DNA from: Nepenthes gracilis
Lineage: Eukaryota > Streptophyta > Magnoliopsida > Caryophyllales > Nepenthaceae
Assembly (NCBI GenBank): GCA_033239525.1
Contig: BSYO01000025.1
Coordinates: forward strand, 1,026,001 to 1,090,000
DNA length: 64,000 nucleotides
Direction of reading: 5' to 3'
Shown here one piece after another: positions 46,879 through 57,734 of the stretch (position 1 is its first letter; the number at the start of each line of letters is the position of its first letter). The translations under genes and the position numbers were made by a program. Under the pieces are notes generated by a model. The model made no database searches. It was not told where the DNA came from and was given only the letters and a program-made list of their open reading frames with translations.

Positions 46879-49169
46879 TGTTACGTCCTAAATCTCAATC
46901 TCATATTTAACTCTTAATTAAATAATTATTAATTTATTAATTTATCTTTTAATTAATATTTAGACGTAAATTTTATATCGATACCTCAATTGACTATAAT
47001 AATTAAATAATATCATACTAGGACCTAAAATATGTGTCATGTTTTATAGGACACCGACACCGATCTAACCATGATGTCGGACCTTACATAATGAATGATA
47101 CTATTGAATACAAAATCAGATTATACAACTACAAAAATAAAATAAACTATAACATATCATATCGAAAACTTACATTTACGACTCTACCGCTATTGTCCAA
47201 TTATTATACGTACATTAATTATTATAAAAATCTGAATGGGACACTAAAATAACAGGTTAACCTGTCCAAACTTGAAACAATACACCGACTAATATCCGAA
47301 TGCCACAATACAACATTTAAACATATTAACTATTGTCCTGATACTATATTACATCATTTTAAATTATATAAATTTGCCTGGAAGTTATAAAACGATAATA
47401 AACATATCACAAACTCATATCTAAACTATTCAAATCACCATCAATTTTCACTCTCATTCATCCAATAAGAACTCATTTATCTCATCTGAGGGGGTTGGTA
47501 AAACAATAAAGAATGACCCAAAAGTTTAGAAAGGTGCTACAATATATCAATGATCATATATATTTTACATTTAAAACATATTGAAAGGGTTATAGATCAT
47601 TTTTTAATACAATAACATAGAATTTTCATAAGACTTATGCATTAAATTCAATTTTATATATTTTTGAATTTTTTATTATATTCTTTCTCAATTTAAATTA
47701 TCAGATCATACTTAATTTTGACTTTTCTTAGGAATCAATGCCAGTAGACATTACTGACTAAAAGAATGGATAATCAAAATACGGGTTGTGTATACTCCCA
47801 CATAACTAAAGGCTATACACTATTATTTAAGATTCATAAATGAGTTGTTTACATATTATTCTATAGACGGAGCTAAACATTACTTCTTACTTGTGGATAA
47901 TAAGTTTGAATATCAATATATTATTATAATATATTAAGGCATTCTAATATACTATCAACTGAATAATAATCATAATCCAATATATATTATTAGAAAAACT
48001 CTATAATTTTCTTCTCTTTTATAATTTTCTCACTTATAGAGAAAATGATCATATTTTTTAACATAATTGTTGAGTTTTTTGATATAATTTTATAAATTCT
48101 TAGTATGAAGTACTGAATTTAACTTTTTAATTATACGGAACCATACTTAGAAACTTAATGCAGCAAAATTCAATATAAATTAGTGTTGGAAATCAGCTAT
48201 AGTGTATAAAATAGTGCAGAAAAATCAGCTAGAGCATAATTTAGTTTTTGCATATGCATGAAGGGAATCTACTTGAATTTCAAAACATTATTTAACAATT
48301 TCTAAATATGTCAGATTATTATACATAAAATTAAGTATGATAGTGTAGAAAAGTTTAGCAAAATGGAGAAAATCAGTAATATAGAACTTAACTCTTCACT
48401 TCTAGTTCTTATAGGACACATGCAGGGCCTAATTTATCAAAATTCTAAACATGCAAGCTTATTTTTTGAGTTTAGAACATAATATGGCATGGGGTATGAA
48501 ATTAATCTCATATAAGGTCATTAAGTCATGATTTTAACACATGTATATGAAGAAATTTCATAAATCAGTTATGTGAGATATTATTCATAAATTTAGACAT
48601 GAATTTTATATATTTTTATAATAAAATGGAGAGAATTACACATACATATTAAATATATATCTTCAAAAATTATGGTATGTATGAGTAATAGAACAAGAAT
48701 TGTATAGAAAATTCAGTAAAGAATATCAACAAGAGAAGAAAAACTTGGTATGCACTTGCCTGAGCTCCGATTTATCCAAAATCTAAGTTGGATCAATTAA
48801 ATTTGAGCTTCTATAACGTTCACTCTCTCCTTCTTTCTTTTCTACTAATCTGCTTTTCTCTCATCTTTGAAAAATTGGATAAAAAATGATAGAATTAGCT
48901 GACTGATCCTTATTTATATAGCACAATGCTTGGGCACTGTCTCAGGCCTGTGTTAGGTGACCTGTTGTGCTCAGACGTGTCTTAGGCATCAGATAGGTGC
49001 TGATTCCACGGGTTTTGGCACTCAGACCTCGATTAGGCCTTCATTAGGTGTCGAGTTATCCAATCTAATTTTGACTCTTAATTTAACTTTTTATATTTTT
49101 TAATATTAATTTTAATTATATTAGTTTAATTAAGTATGATTATCACAAATTAAAAACTCAAACTTTACA
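46879..49169 (-). mobile_element. solo LTR of family 1, with 5-bp TSD
   Basis: The 2291-bp segment starts TGTTACGTCC and ends TTTACA. It is flanked on both sides by TGGCC (46874-46878 and 49170-49174). Its reverse complement matches 30339-33861 and the same strand matches 33973-36053. No internal retroviral region is present, which is the signature of LTR-LTR recombination. Long AT-rich LTRs of this kind occur in Tekay/Del-type and similar elements; the lineage is not proven here. Confidence 0.9.
48911..48921 (-). promoter_or_regulatory. TATA box of the solo LTR
   Basis: On the minus strand CTATATAAATA lies about 250 bp from the LTR start. It is the same motif and distance as in the plus-oriented copy at 30595. 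Confidence 0.6.
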
Positions 49170-51260
49170 TGGCCATAGCACCAACCTTTATCAATTAAGT
49201 TTTGGTCTGAGAAGAGGAAGAAATTAAAAATCTAATTTATTATGTTAGTAAGGTATTGATTAGGCTGAATATGAGGTATTGCCTTGTGGTGAGAATGACA
49301 CTATCACTAATCTTTTCGGCCAAGAAACTGAGGCCACATTTCAGGCTCATAAAACAGTAGCATTGACCAACTAGCTTTTGGGCCAGATATTACAAAAGCC
49401 TGAAGTTTCAAAGAGGCTCATTAAATGGTCAATAGAACTAGGAGAATTTGATATTTAGTTTTAACCCATACTTCTATTAAGAGCCAAGCTCTAGTAAATT
49501 TTGTAATTGAATGTACATCAAGAGAGGCGAAAAGAGGTGTAAGTCTAGTTGATCCTTTGGAGTTGGCCAGGCCCTCAAGTTGGACTCTATATGTGGATGG
49601 GGTTTCAACCGGATGGGATGAAGTACTAGCATCCTCCTCATCTCTTTGTTTTTTCGAGCCATGAATAATATAGTGGAATACGATACACTTTTGGTAGGAC
49701 TTAAATTGGCAAAGGAATGTTCAGTTCAACTACCATTTATTTGTTGCGAATTTGAACTAGTTGTTAATTAAGTACTCAATAATTATTAGGCAAGTAATTC
49801 TGAACTTGTGAAGTATCTAGAAAAGGTTCAAAGACTACTTCTCAAGGTTGGAAGTATTAGTTAATGTGTATACCTCGGGAGGAGAATTCACCGGATGACT
49901 TGTTGTCTTACTTGGCCTCCCTTAATCTAGGCGAGCATTCGCATAAGGTGCCAGTGGACGTCTTGGCACAGCCAAGTGTTATCGAATCCGATGAGGCATT
50001 ATATGTATTTGACATCCCGACCAGGATGACGTCGTATTTTAATTATTTATAGGAAGGTATGTTGCTTGTCGATCCAGTGAAGCCAAGAAGAACAAGAAAA
50101 TTGTGGGCTGGTATTCAATGATAAATGGAATCTTGAATAATTAGGGTTACTTAGTTCCTTATATGAAATGTCTAACGCTAAAATTGATTTTTCCTTCCAA
50201 GAAGTATACCTCAGAATATGCAGTGAGCATCTACAAAGAAAAAAATTAGTATTTAAAATTATGCATCAAAGTTAATACTAGCCAATCATAAAATAGAATG
50301 CCATGAATTTTGTCAAAAAGTATGGAAAGTATCAGATACATGATAATGTGCTGAGGTCCTCCCTTCCTAGTTAACTCCATTGCGAAGTCCCTTGCTTGTT
50401 GCATAATAGGGGATCAACATATTAGGATCTTTCCTGATAGTGTCTGGCAAACATAAATTTATAATTATCGGGATTGATTATTTCACCAAATGGATCGAGG
50501 TGGCTCTTCTTCCCCAAATAACTGAACATCATGCATTAGAATTTTTTATGAAAAAATATCGTATGTCGATTTGGGATATTAGAGGTTGTAATTATAGGCA
50601 ACGAGACCTAATTCATGAGTAAGGTGCTACATGTTACTCTAAGGACTTTCATATTTAACTTGCACACACTTTAGTTTCATATCTGCAAGCAAACGGATAG
50701 GTTGAAATAACTAACCATATCATTTTGAATGTTGCACACAAGGTTAGATAGGACCGATGGATCCTAGGTAGATGAGTTATCATATGTATCATGGGCAAAT
50801 TCAAACCACACCTAGGTTTGTGACTAGGGAGACTCCTCGCAGCTTATGCTTTGAGGTTGAAATAGTAATATCTTCAAAATCAAACTACCAAGCCTTAGAA
50901 TGTTAAATAGAGACCCAGTGCAAAATGAAGAAATGCTAAGACAACACCTCGACTTATTATAGGAGTCACGAGAGTCACGAGAAGTGATTTTGATCTCTAC
51001 AAGTGCTTATCAACAACAACAATGTAATATTTTAATAAAGAGGTAAAATCAAGAACTTTTGAGGCAGGTGAGTTGGTTCTTTGAAACATAGAGGCTAGTG
51101 AAAAGTAATCAATTACAACAAATTATCTCCTACATGGGAAGGTCCATTTATCACTATTGCTGATGTTTAAGAAGGGACCAACAAATTGCAGACGGAATTG
51201 GGAAAGCAAATTCCCTATACATGGAATGCGATTTATTTAAAGAAACACTATCAGTAATAA
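49170..51260 (+). pseudogene. RNase H and integrase relic (Tat element 3)
   Basis: Blocks in order: AKKLRPHFQAHKTVALTN (about 49320), the RNase H end PREENSPDDLLSYLASL (49867 onward), a linker, and the integrase core HKFIIIGIDYFTKWIEVAL (about 50452). The third acidic region is SYLQANG, a stop, then VEITN (about 50680), with Glu kept. The second acidic region near 50590 is scrambled by a frameshift. Stops replace Trp and Gln at several places. The tail ends near 51260. Confidence 0.75.
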
Positions 51261-51433
51261 CTCGTCTTACCTAACAGTTGTACTACTCGAGACTAATAAT
51301 TGGCAAACTTGGTTAGATATTAGGCTGACTTGGATTAGTTCGATAACATAGCCAGGTGAGAGCGCATACATTGTTGTCTGACACGTTTAAAGTTTAAATT
51401 TGTGGTTATGTGAGTCTAAAAAAACTTTAAATC

Positions 51434-51663
51434 GTGAGCCTTCTATCTCTCTCTCTTCAACTGTTTTTGAGCATGAGTTTGCTTTGTTGTACACACATAT
51501 GATCCAATTAAGATGTTGGATGGCAAAGTTTGACCAAAAAAAAAAAAAATAGTGAGCCTTGTTTTTCTCTCTCTTCAAATCTTTTTGAGCATGAATTTGC
51601 TTTGTTGTAAACATATGATTTGATTAAGATATCGAATGACAAAATTAGATCTCTAAAAAAAAA
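51434..51663. repeat. two A-tailed tandem units of ~118 bp
   Basis: GTGAGCCTT begins both units (51434 and 51552). Both contain CTCTCTCTTCAA and GAGCATGA.TTTGCTTTGTTG, and each ends in an A run (A14 at 51536-51549; a second run near 51655). The pair is diverged by about 15%. It lies in the 3' region of Tat element 3. Confidence 0.8.
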
Positions 51664-51949
51664 GGTTAGTCATCCATGTAATCATTTACGGACACAAAGA
51701 TAAAAAAATACACATATATACGACCATATACAATCAGCTAACATGGGGCACCTAAATTAGAGTGTCGTAGGATTGAGCAGGATTACTTGAGGCACAAATG
51801 TTGCTCCTGCCAAAATCTAAGGCATCCATGACACCTAATTTTGACGATCAATATGACCCAACCTCACACCAAGCTACAATTGGATAATAAGATCTTACAT
51901 GCTTAAAAATTTTGCCGAAATCTAGATTGAAGCATGATGCCCAACTCCT

Positions 51950-53835
51950 CTATGTTGACCCGCCATTGTAAGTGTTAATAGTAGCAAAATTTAGAAGCGG
52001 AAAAAGCCATTGAGATAGCTCTCTACTCCGCCTCAACTTGACGTGTAGATGACTCTGTTTGATGGCGCACCACCCTCTCTTTCTCCTTGGCATCAACTGC
52101 TCGTTTTTTCCAAAATGTTGACTTGGGATTGGAGCTCCTTGACCACGATACGGGAGTAAGCAAGTTCCTCTTGAAGAGACTCCACAATGCCAACCGAAGA
52201 GGTGAGCCTCTAAGTTTCTAGTCCTAGTCACATTGCTCTATCAACCAAAGCATGTGCCATAGCCACTCCAAGCACATGCAAATTAGCTAGACATGATAAA
52301 TTAGCTAAAAATACACAAAGAGAATGTACCTATCTTCATTAAGGTTATTGAGTAATACCTGTCAACTAATAGGGGGATAAATTTTCCAATTGAATGGCAT
52401 CCCTCAAAAGGATGGTTTCCTAGTTCAAATCCATCTACATGGAGGTATCAACACTGAACAAAGTATCTGTGGGCCAGACACTCTAATTGAGATAGAATAT
52501 GTCAGATGATAATAGATGAATGTGATGATATTTTTGAAAAACATGTATGTAGTAGCTTGCCCTCGGATAACTTGCCATGTAGGTGTAGACACTGCTGTGT
52601 CCAACCCTACAATTGGGATGGGAGTTGAGGTGCTTGAAAACATTATGTATTGAACGGGAATCAAAATGGACTCATTAGGAGCAATGGACTGATTGGGCAC
52701 TAAGGTACTTGTAGGCATTATGGGCTAACCAAGAATAGAGGCCTTCAGCAGTATAACCGTGGAGGCACTCACCTCCATGATAGATTGGATGGGAGCCAAG
52801 GTAGGTTGGTGAGTAAAATGTGTGCATCCCATCTAGCTACAAGATCCAAAAGTGGAGATCATAATGGGAGTCATCAGGAAAGTGGATCCGAAAATGAAGC
52901 TCATAGCAAGAGTCACCATGGATGTAGATCCTGACAATGTGATGAAAAAGCCACAAGCAAGACTAGTAGAAAAACTCTGGCAACTGCCTCCTGCGAAGTC
53001 TGCTCAACATATAAGTCTTGGTCTCTGGAGGTGTCTTCTTTGGGCTAAATGACAACCCATTCTCCTCTTCCTCTTTGAACTCTTCAGAGTTCTCATTGGA
53101 CATGTTAGCTGAACTCGTCCTCATTGCGTAGGATGAGGTGCATGCCCATTTTGATTTTCGATAAACCATGGGCGGATTTAGCAGTATCGGAATGAACTAC
53201 TAATCTTTTTCTCTTGCCAAGGTGGGATTTTTGTTCATGAACTTGTTCTATGGCTGCCTTCATAGCAATGGTAATTCTAATCCTATTTGTGGCAAGGCTC
53301 CACCTCATGTCCAACAGTACCTTTTCTTTTATATAAAAACTCAACTCACTAAACTTGGTCAAGCGCATTAAGGTAAGCTTTGCTTGGATGGAATGAAGAT
53401 CTTTGCTATACATATCCCCATGGAAAGGTGGGCTTTAGCTCACCAATTTGGAAGAGCTGGGCTAGCCATGGTTGCATCTCAGTAAAAAGAAGTGAGATTT
53501 TTAATTTTTTTTGAATTGTGGTTTTTACCTATAAATAACAATCCCCATCAATGAAAGATATAAAACCAGTTTGAGTTTCCACTTCCAAACTTAAACACGA
53601 CTTGGATGATTAAGGAATACACTAAATGCTTTTGTTGACCAAAAAAATATACAAAAAGCCACAATGTACCCTACAAAATTTGGTTTGGGTTGAGCTAATG
53701 GTATACCCATAGCATCTAAAAGAGTGATCATCTCCATAGCAAGCGGAAAACAAACACCCACCTACATGGTAGTATCATAAACGGTGATACAATTCATCAG
53801 CAATGATGAGGCCGTTTCGTCCAGGACTAGCCACT
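51950..53835 (-). pseudogene. antisense reading frame in the 3' region of Tat element 3
   Basis: On the minus strand from about 53835: ITVYDTTM, then VGVCFPLAMEMITLLDAMG, then IPLAQPKPNFVGYIVAF. This matches the GLRFPL..LQSIL module of element 2's antisense frame. A second part (53413-52963) is basic and then acidic (EEFKEEEENGLSF). The end (52200-52090) is heptad-like: VGIVESLQEELAYSRIVVKE and LQSQVNILEK, a predicted coiled coil. The same three-part layout occurs in element 2. Several frame breaks make it non-functional. Confidence 0.65.
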
Positions 53836-54149
53836 ATCATCTCATAACTTGAAGGAATTTTATGTCTTCACCATAATTATAATAAATCGTGAGAAGAAAT
53901 ATGAGAAGGCATAGTAAAAACACTTGCATGAGCCATCAAAAGGTGGGCAATGACGAAATGAGGGAGAAATAAGGGGGCGGCACTTATATAGGCAAACCCC
54001 CTCCTCTAACTGGCACTTGGTCAGTTCCCTTAGCTAAGTGTCGAGTGCTGGGGCTAGGTCAACACCTTGCTAGCCCCATGGTTCTTGAGTTGGCTCTCGA
54101 CTGGCTTGTAATAGTTATTGGATTATATGGACCCCAATCTTATAATTCG

Positions 54150-54330
54150 ATTATATGAATAAAGAGTTCAGATAAAATAAATATTCAGATAACCATAATA
54201 ATAAATTATTTGATTGAATGAATAATTCGGATGAACTATAATAATAAATCATTTGGATGAATAAAGAGTTCAGATGAACAAAATATTCAAATAAATCATA
54301 ATAATTGATTCTTTATATAAACAAAATACG
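54150..54330. repeat. AT-rich ~51-bp tandem repeat
   Basis: GAATAAAGAGTTCAGAT recurs at about 54157 and 54259, with intermediate versions (GAATAATTCGGATGAA) between them. Spacing suggests a 51-bp unit repeated three to four times. It lies at the right end of Tat element 3. Confidence 0.65.
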
Positions 54331-54868
54331 TTTTACCTTAATAACAAACCATTACTAATGAGAGGGTTCGTTTGGAGCTGACTTGGATGGCCACTTGGGT
54401 TAGCTCTCAGCTAACCTCAGCTAATAGTCGACCTAGGCTAGTAAATCTGATTCAACAATGATTTCACTCAGCTCTTAGTCTATCAGATCTAAAAAATTTA
54501 AAAATGACTTTGGTCTGAGCAGAATGAATATTATTTATTCAAATATTGCCAAAAAAACCAAAATGCCACATACCTTTTCTCATTCCTACAAAGCCACCAA
54601 TGCATTCCCATATATAATCCATGCTTCCTATCCCACATAATCCACATAGATAATAGTTTCTAATAAAAAAAAATTATTTATGTCAATGTGTTATAAAATA
54701 TCTAAAATTTTTGTTTTTATATAGTGTCCATTAAAATTTTAAAAATAAAAAAATAAAATAAATTCTATTTAAAAAAATATATAAATAAATATTAAGAGTG
54801 AAATATGTAGATATATTTGAAAAAATAAATTATATCGTTTGCTTTAAAAAATTCCTTCGTCGTTAAAA

Positions 54869-54901
54869 ATGGCGGGATATCAACAGTCGACAAAACCCTA
54901 G
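54869..54901 (+). promoter_or_regulatory. E2F-like site, telo-box and 10-codon uORF before the 405-residue gene
   Basis: GGCGGGAT (54871-54878) resembles an E2F site, and AAACCCTA (54893-54900) is a telo-box. Both are common near the start of plant genes active in dividing cells. If transcription starts upstream, ATG at 54869 opens a 10-codon uORF ending TAG at 54901, 42 bp before the main ATG. Motifs are seen; the regulation is inference. Confidence 0.45.
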
Positions 54902-54943
54902 AAGAACCCCACAGCGACAAAGAATCTGGATTCCTGTCGCAGA

Positions 54944-56161
54944 ATGGACGATCTATTCTGCTCAATCATCGAACACTGCCTCCATTCCAGCTCACAAGAA
55001 TCCCTGCTTAATCGGAGCGAATTCGCCCGCGAAGGCGAGCTCTTCCCAACGGTGGAACATTCCGGACGTCCGGACGCCGCCACAGGAATCACCGTCGTCT
55101 CTCCGCCTGAAACCCCAAGACATCACACCGATGATGATGCGCCGCTGGTGGAAGATTACAGGATCCCTCCGGAAGAGAACTGCCTCTCCATCTCCCCAGA
55201 GCAACCTCGTCCGTTCACCGAGGCCGACTCCCGAGGCGGTCGGAAATTCGACGATTGCATTGACGGAATTAGTAGAAGGGGTTGTGGAGTCGCGTTTATC
55301 GACGCCGATTTTAAGGTTACCAAGTGCAGCGTTGACTTAGGATTTGCGGAAGAGTGGAGAAATGAAATCATTGAGGCAGTATACGACGGTACAGAGAGAG
55401 TGAGAGAGCTTTCGGAGATTGAATTTAAGAAATTCGACGTTGGCGAAAGAAGAATTTCTTCGAAGAAGAGTTCAATTGAGCCGCCTTTGAAAAAACCTAA
55501 GACATCAGATGAAAATTTGGGGATGGAATCTCCCAAAGCTCCTGTGGAAGAACTCCAGGACAATTTCAAGGTTGGGACAGTCAGTCCTCTGAATTGTGGT
55601 CCACCTGAAACTATTCAGGATACGGAAGAATTGATAATTGAGAGCGAAAATGATAACGAAGAAGCCACGGATCATGAAATGGACGCAGTGAATTCCACGA
55701 GAAAGAAACTAGATTTCCGTGATGAGATCAATGGAAACGACAAGCATTCAGAAATTAGCGGGGGCACGGAGGACATTGATTCAAATGACGAAGATGAAGG
55801 ACAGGGAATGATCAGCGGGGAGATCAGTACAGCTGATCAAGTAAAAGGTAATGGCGGAGGAGGTGACAAAGCAGACGTTATAGAAAGCCGAGAGTTGCCA
55901 TTTTCAACGACTGAAGCAGCACAAAAGGTGAATGCAAATGGTAAATCAGAAACGATCGACATTATGTCAAATGAGAAAATGCCGGATGAAGATGCAAGGT
56001 TTAAGGATAATGGAGAAATGGTGAATCTTTTGGAAGCATTGAGAGTGCTTTCGAAAGAGATGCCTTGCAATCATGCCATTGTCGACATCTTCAAAACTGC
56101 TAAGAATCGAGGCATGAAGTTTCCTCAGCCTAGATGGTTGGCACACAAGGATAAAGGATAA
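54944..56161 (+). CDS. unrecognised acidic, probably nuclear protein, 405 aa
   Basis: A single open frame of 405 codons with coding-type GC content (markedly higher than its flanks). The N-terminus (1-20, MDDLFCSIIEHCLHSSSQES) is a short hydrophobic helix-like segment. Residues 100-165 look folded (GCGVAFIDADFKVTKCSVDL, EEWRNEIIEAVYDG). A basic patch PLKKPK (181-186) after KKSS may be a nuclear signal. Residues 200-360 are acidic and low complexity, likely disordered. The last ~45 residues (LLEALRVLSKEMPCNHAIVD, then a Lys/Arg-rich end FPQPRWLAHKDKG) look conserved and globular. I do not recognise the family. No intron is needed. The start at 54944 is the first ATG of the long frame and follows the uORF. 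Confidence 0.75.
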   Translation: MDDLFCSIIEHCLHSSSQESLLNRSEFAREGELFPTVEHSGRPDAATGITVVSPPETPRHHTDDDAPLVEDYRIPPEENCLSISPEQPRPFTEADSRGGRKFDDCIDGISRRGCGVAFIDADFKVTKCSVDLGFAEEWRNEIIEAVYDGTERVRELSEIEFKKFDVGERRISSKKSSIEPPLKKPKTSDENLGMESPKAPVEELQDNFKVGTVSPLNCGPPETIQDTEELIIESENDNEEATDHEMDAVNSTRKKLDFRDEINGNDKHSEISGGTEDIDSNDEDEGQGMISGEISTADQVKGNGGGGDKADVIESRELPFSTTEAAQKVNANGKSETIDIMSNEKMPDEDARFKDNGEMVNLLEALRVLSKEMPCNHAIVDIFKTAKNRGMKFPQPRWLAHKDKG

Positions 56162-56289
56162 AGAGTCAGAAGCTTGAGCTTGGTATTTTCATGAATTTGC
56201 CATGATATCTAAAATTGTTCTGCTGAATCTTTCAAAAAATGGTATTTAAATTTGTGATTTTACGAGTCATATATGGTTAATAATTTATT

Positions 56290-57700
56290 AAAATGATTAA
56301 ATATTATAATTATGTATAATTTTATTGTATTTTATTTAAAAAATATTTATTTAATTTACCTTATTTTTAATAAAAAAATAATATTTATATAATTAAAAAA
56401 TTGATCATCTTGTCATTCTATAAATAACAAAATTAGCTATTACATATATATGAATAATTATAGTTTTTTTGGATAAGTATAAAGATAGTTATTATCATAA
56501 TTATAAGTTAAAATTTTCTTTTGATAATTTTATTCATTTTTTGATTTAACAAATTCTCTTCTAAAAAAACTAAATACCCCACAAAAAATTTGTAAAATTT
56601 CATGAAGGAAGAGAAATGAAGGTAAATTGAGAGAAATCAATGCTAGTTTTCTTTGATAAAAAAAAAACAAAAAAAACTTAAAGTATATATTTAAATATAT
56701 CATTAATATTTAATTTTATATTATAAAATAAAAATAATATGATAATTCTAACAATTAATAAATAATTTAAATGTCATAAAATTCTCACACAAAATTTACA
56801 GAGTTTAAACTGGGTTAAAGTTACAAGTGTGCTACTTCTTTCTAAACTTAGAGAGATGCATTAATCTACTAGCCATTCATTTATTTGCATTACAATTTAT
56901 AATTTAATGCAATTGGCCTAATTTGTATTTTTTTTCTTCAAGAATAATGTTTCTCCATAGTGACTTTGAGGACTCATATTCATATTATGTAAAAACCACA
57001 TGCATTGAAGGGCTTTCAAATAAGACTAACAAAGGACTGTGTATGCATGTTTTATATGTCCACAAAAATATATAGATTTGATCTTCTTAGAATATTTAAG
57101 TATATCTAAAATCTATAAATTTAACCTTCTAAAAAATTAGTCGGCTAATATATCATTTATACTGGTAGATATTTTAATTATTAATCAATATATCCCGATA
57201 TATTACTATTAGATATTTTTATGGTACTGAAAAATTTCAATATCGAGGCCTTCCGTTATCAATATATGGGAACAGGATGTCACAAAATGGCACTTTCTAT
57301 ACTAAATGGAGATAATTTTTTAAAAAAGTTTAACTATACTCCAATTTTATTGATTAGTGGATATTTAAAATATCAATCGAAATGTCTTCAATGGCTCTAA
57401 TAGCTTGTAACATCAACATCCCCATGAAACTTTCAGCCATATCAACTCCCCATATTGTCTTCCTTTTTTACTGGGACACGAAGAAAGTGCTTCTTTAAGA
57501 ATCCAATCACTGTAACTTTCAAGAAGTAATGAAAAGCAAAAGACCACATTTCTACACCAAATAACTCAAAATTTATCACCATCATCATAAACTTTACACT
57601 AGTTTATAACTTCATCGACCTATACAAAAAGCGACCTGAATCAGCCCTTACTGTTTTAAGATCAGAATAAGCTCAAAGACAGAACAAAAGGAAAACGAAA
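56290..57700. other. AT-rich intergenic stretch with ATATCG-type repeat
   Basis: No gene seen. The part at 57140-57300 contains ATATATCCCGATATATTACT and related words, a copy of the dispersed repeat found in the introns of the neighbouring GATA gene. Confidence 0.55.
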
Positions 57701-57734
57701 TCATCAGACGTCACTAGGGTGGAATGCCATATAA

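Larger units (their letters stand above)
46815..54490 (+). mobile_element. Tat-lineage element 3, degraded, split by a solo LTR
   Basis: The relic resumes across the solo LTR: LNTPVVLAST and LYLYLA just before 46878 continue as IAPTFIN and YYVSKVL after 49169. RNase H, integrase and a 3' region with an antisense frame follow. RT, protease, gag and a 5' LTR are not recognisable to the left. The right boundary is uncertain; the AT-rich tandem repeat at 54150 and the sequence to about 54490 may be what is left of the 3' LTR region. It is more diverged than elements 1 and 2. Confidence 0.7.
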
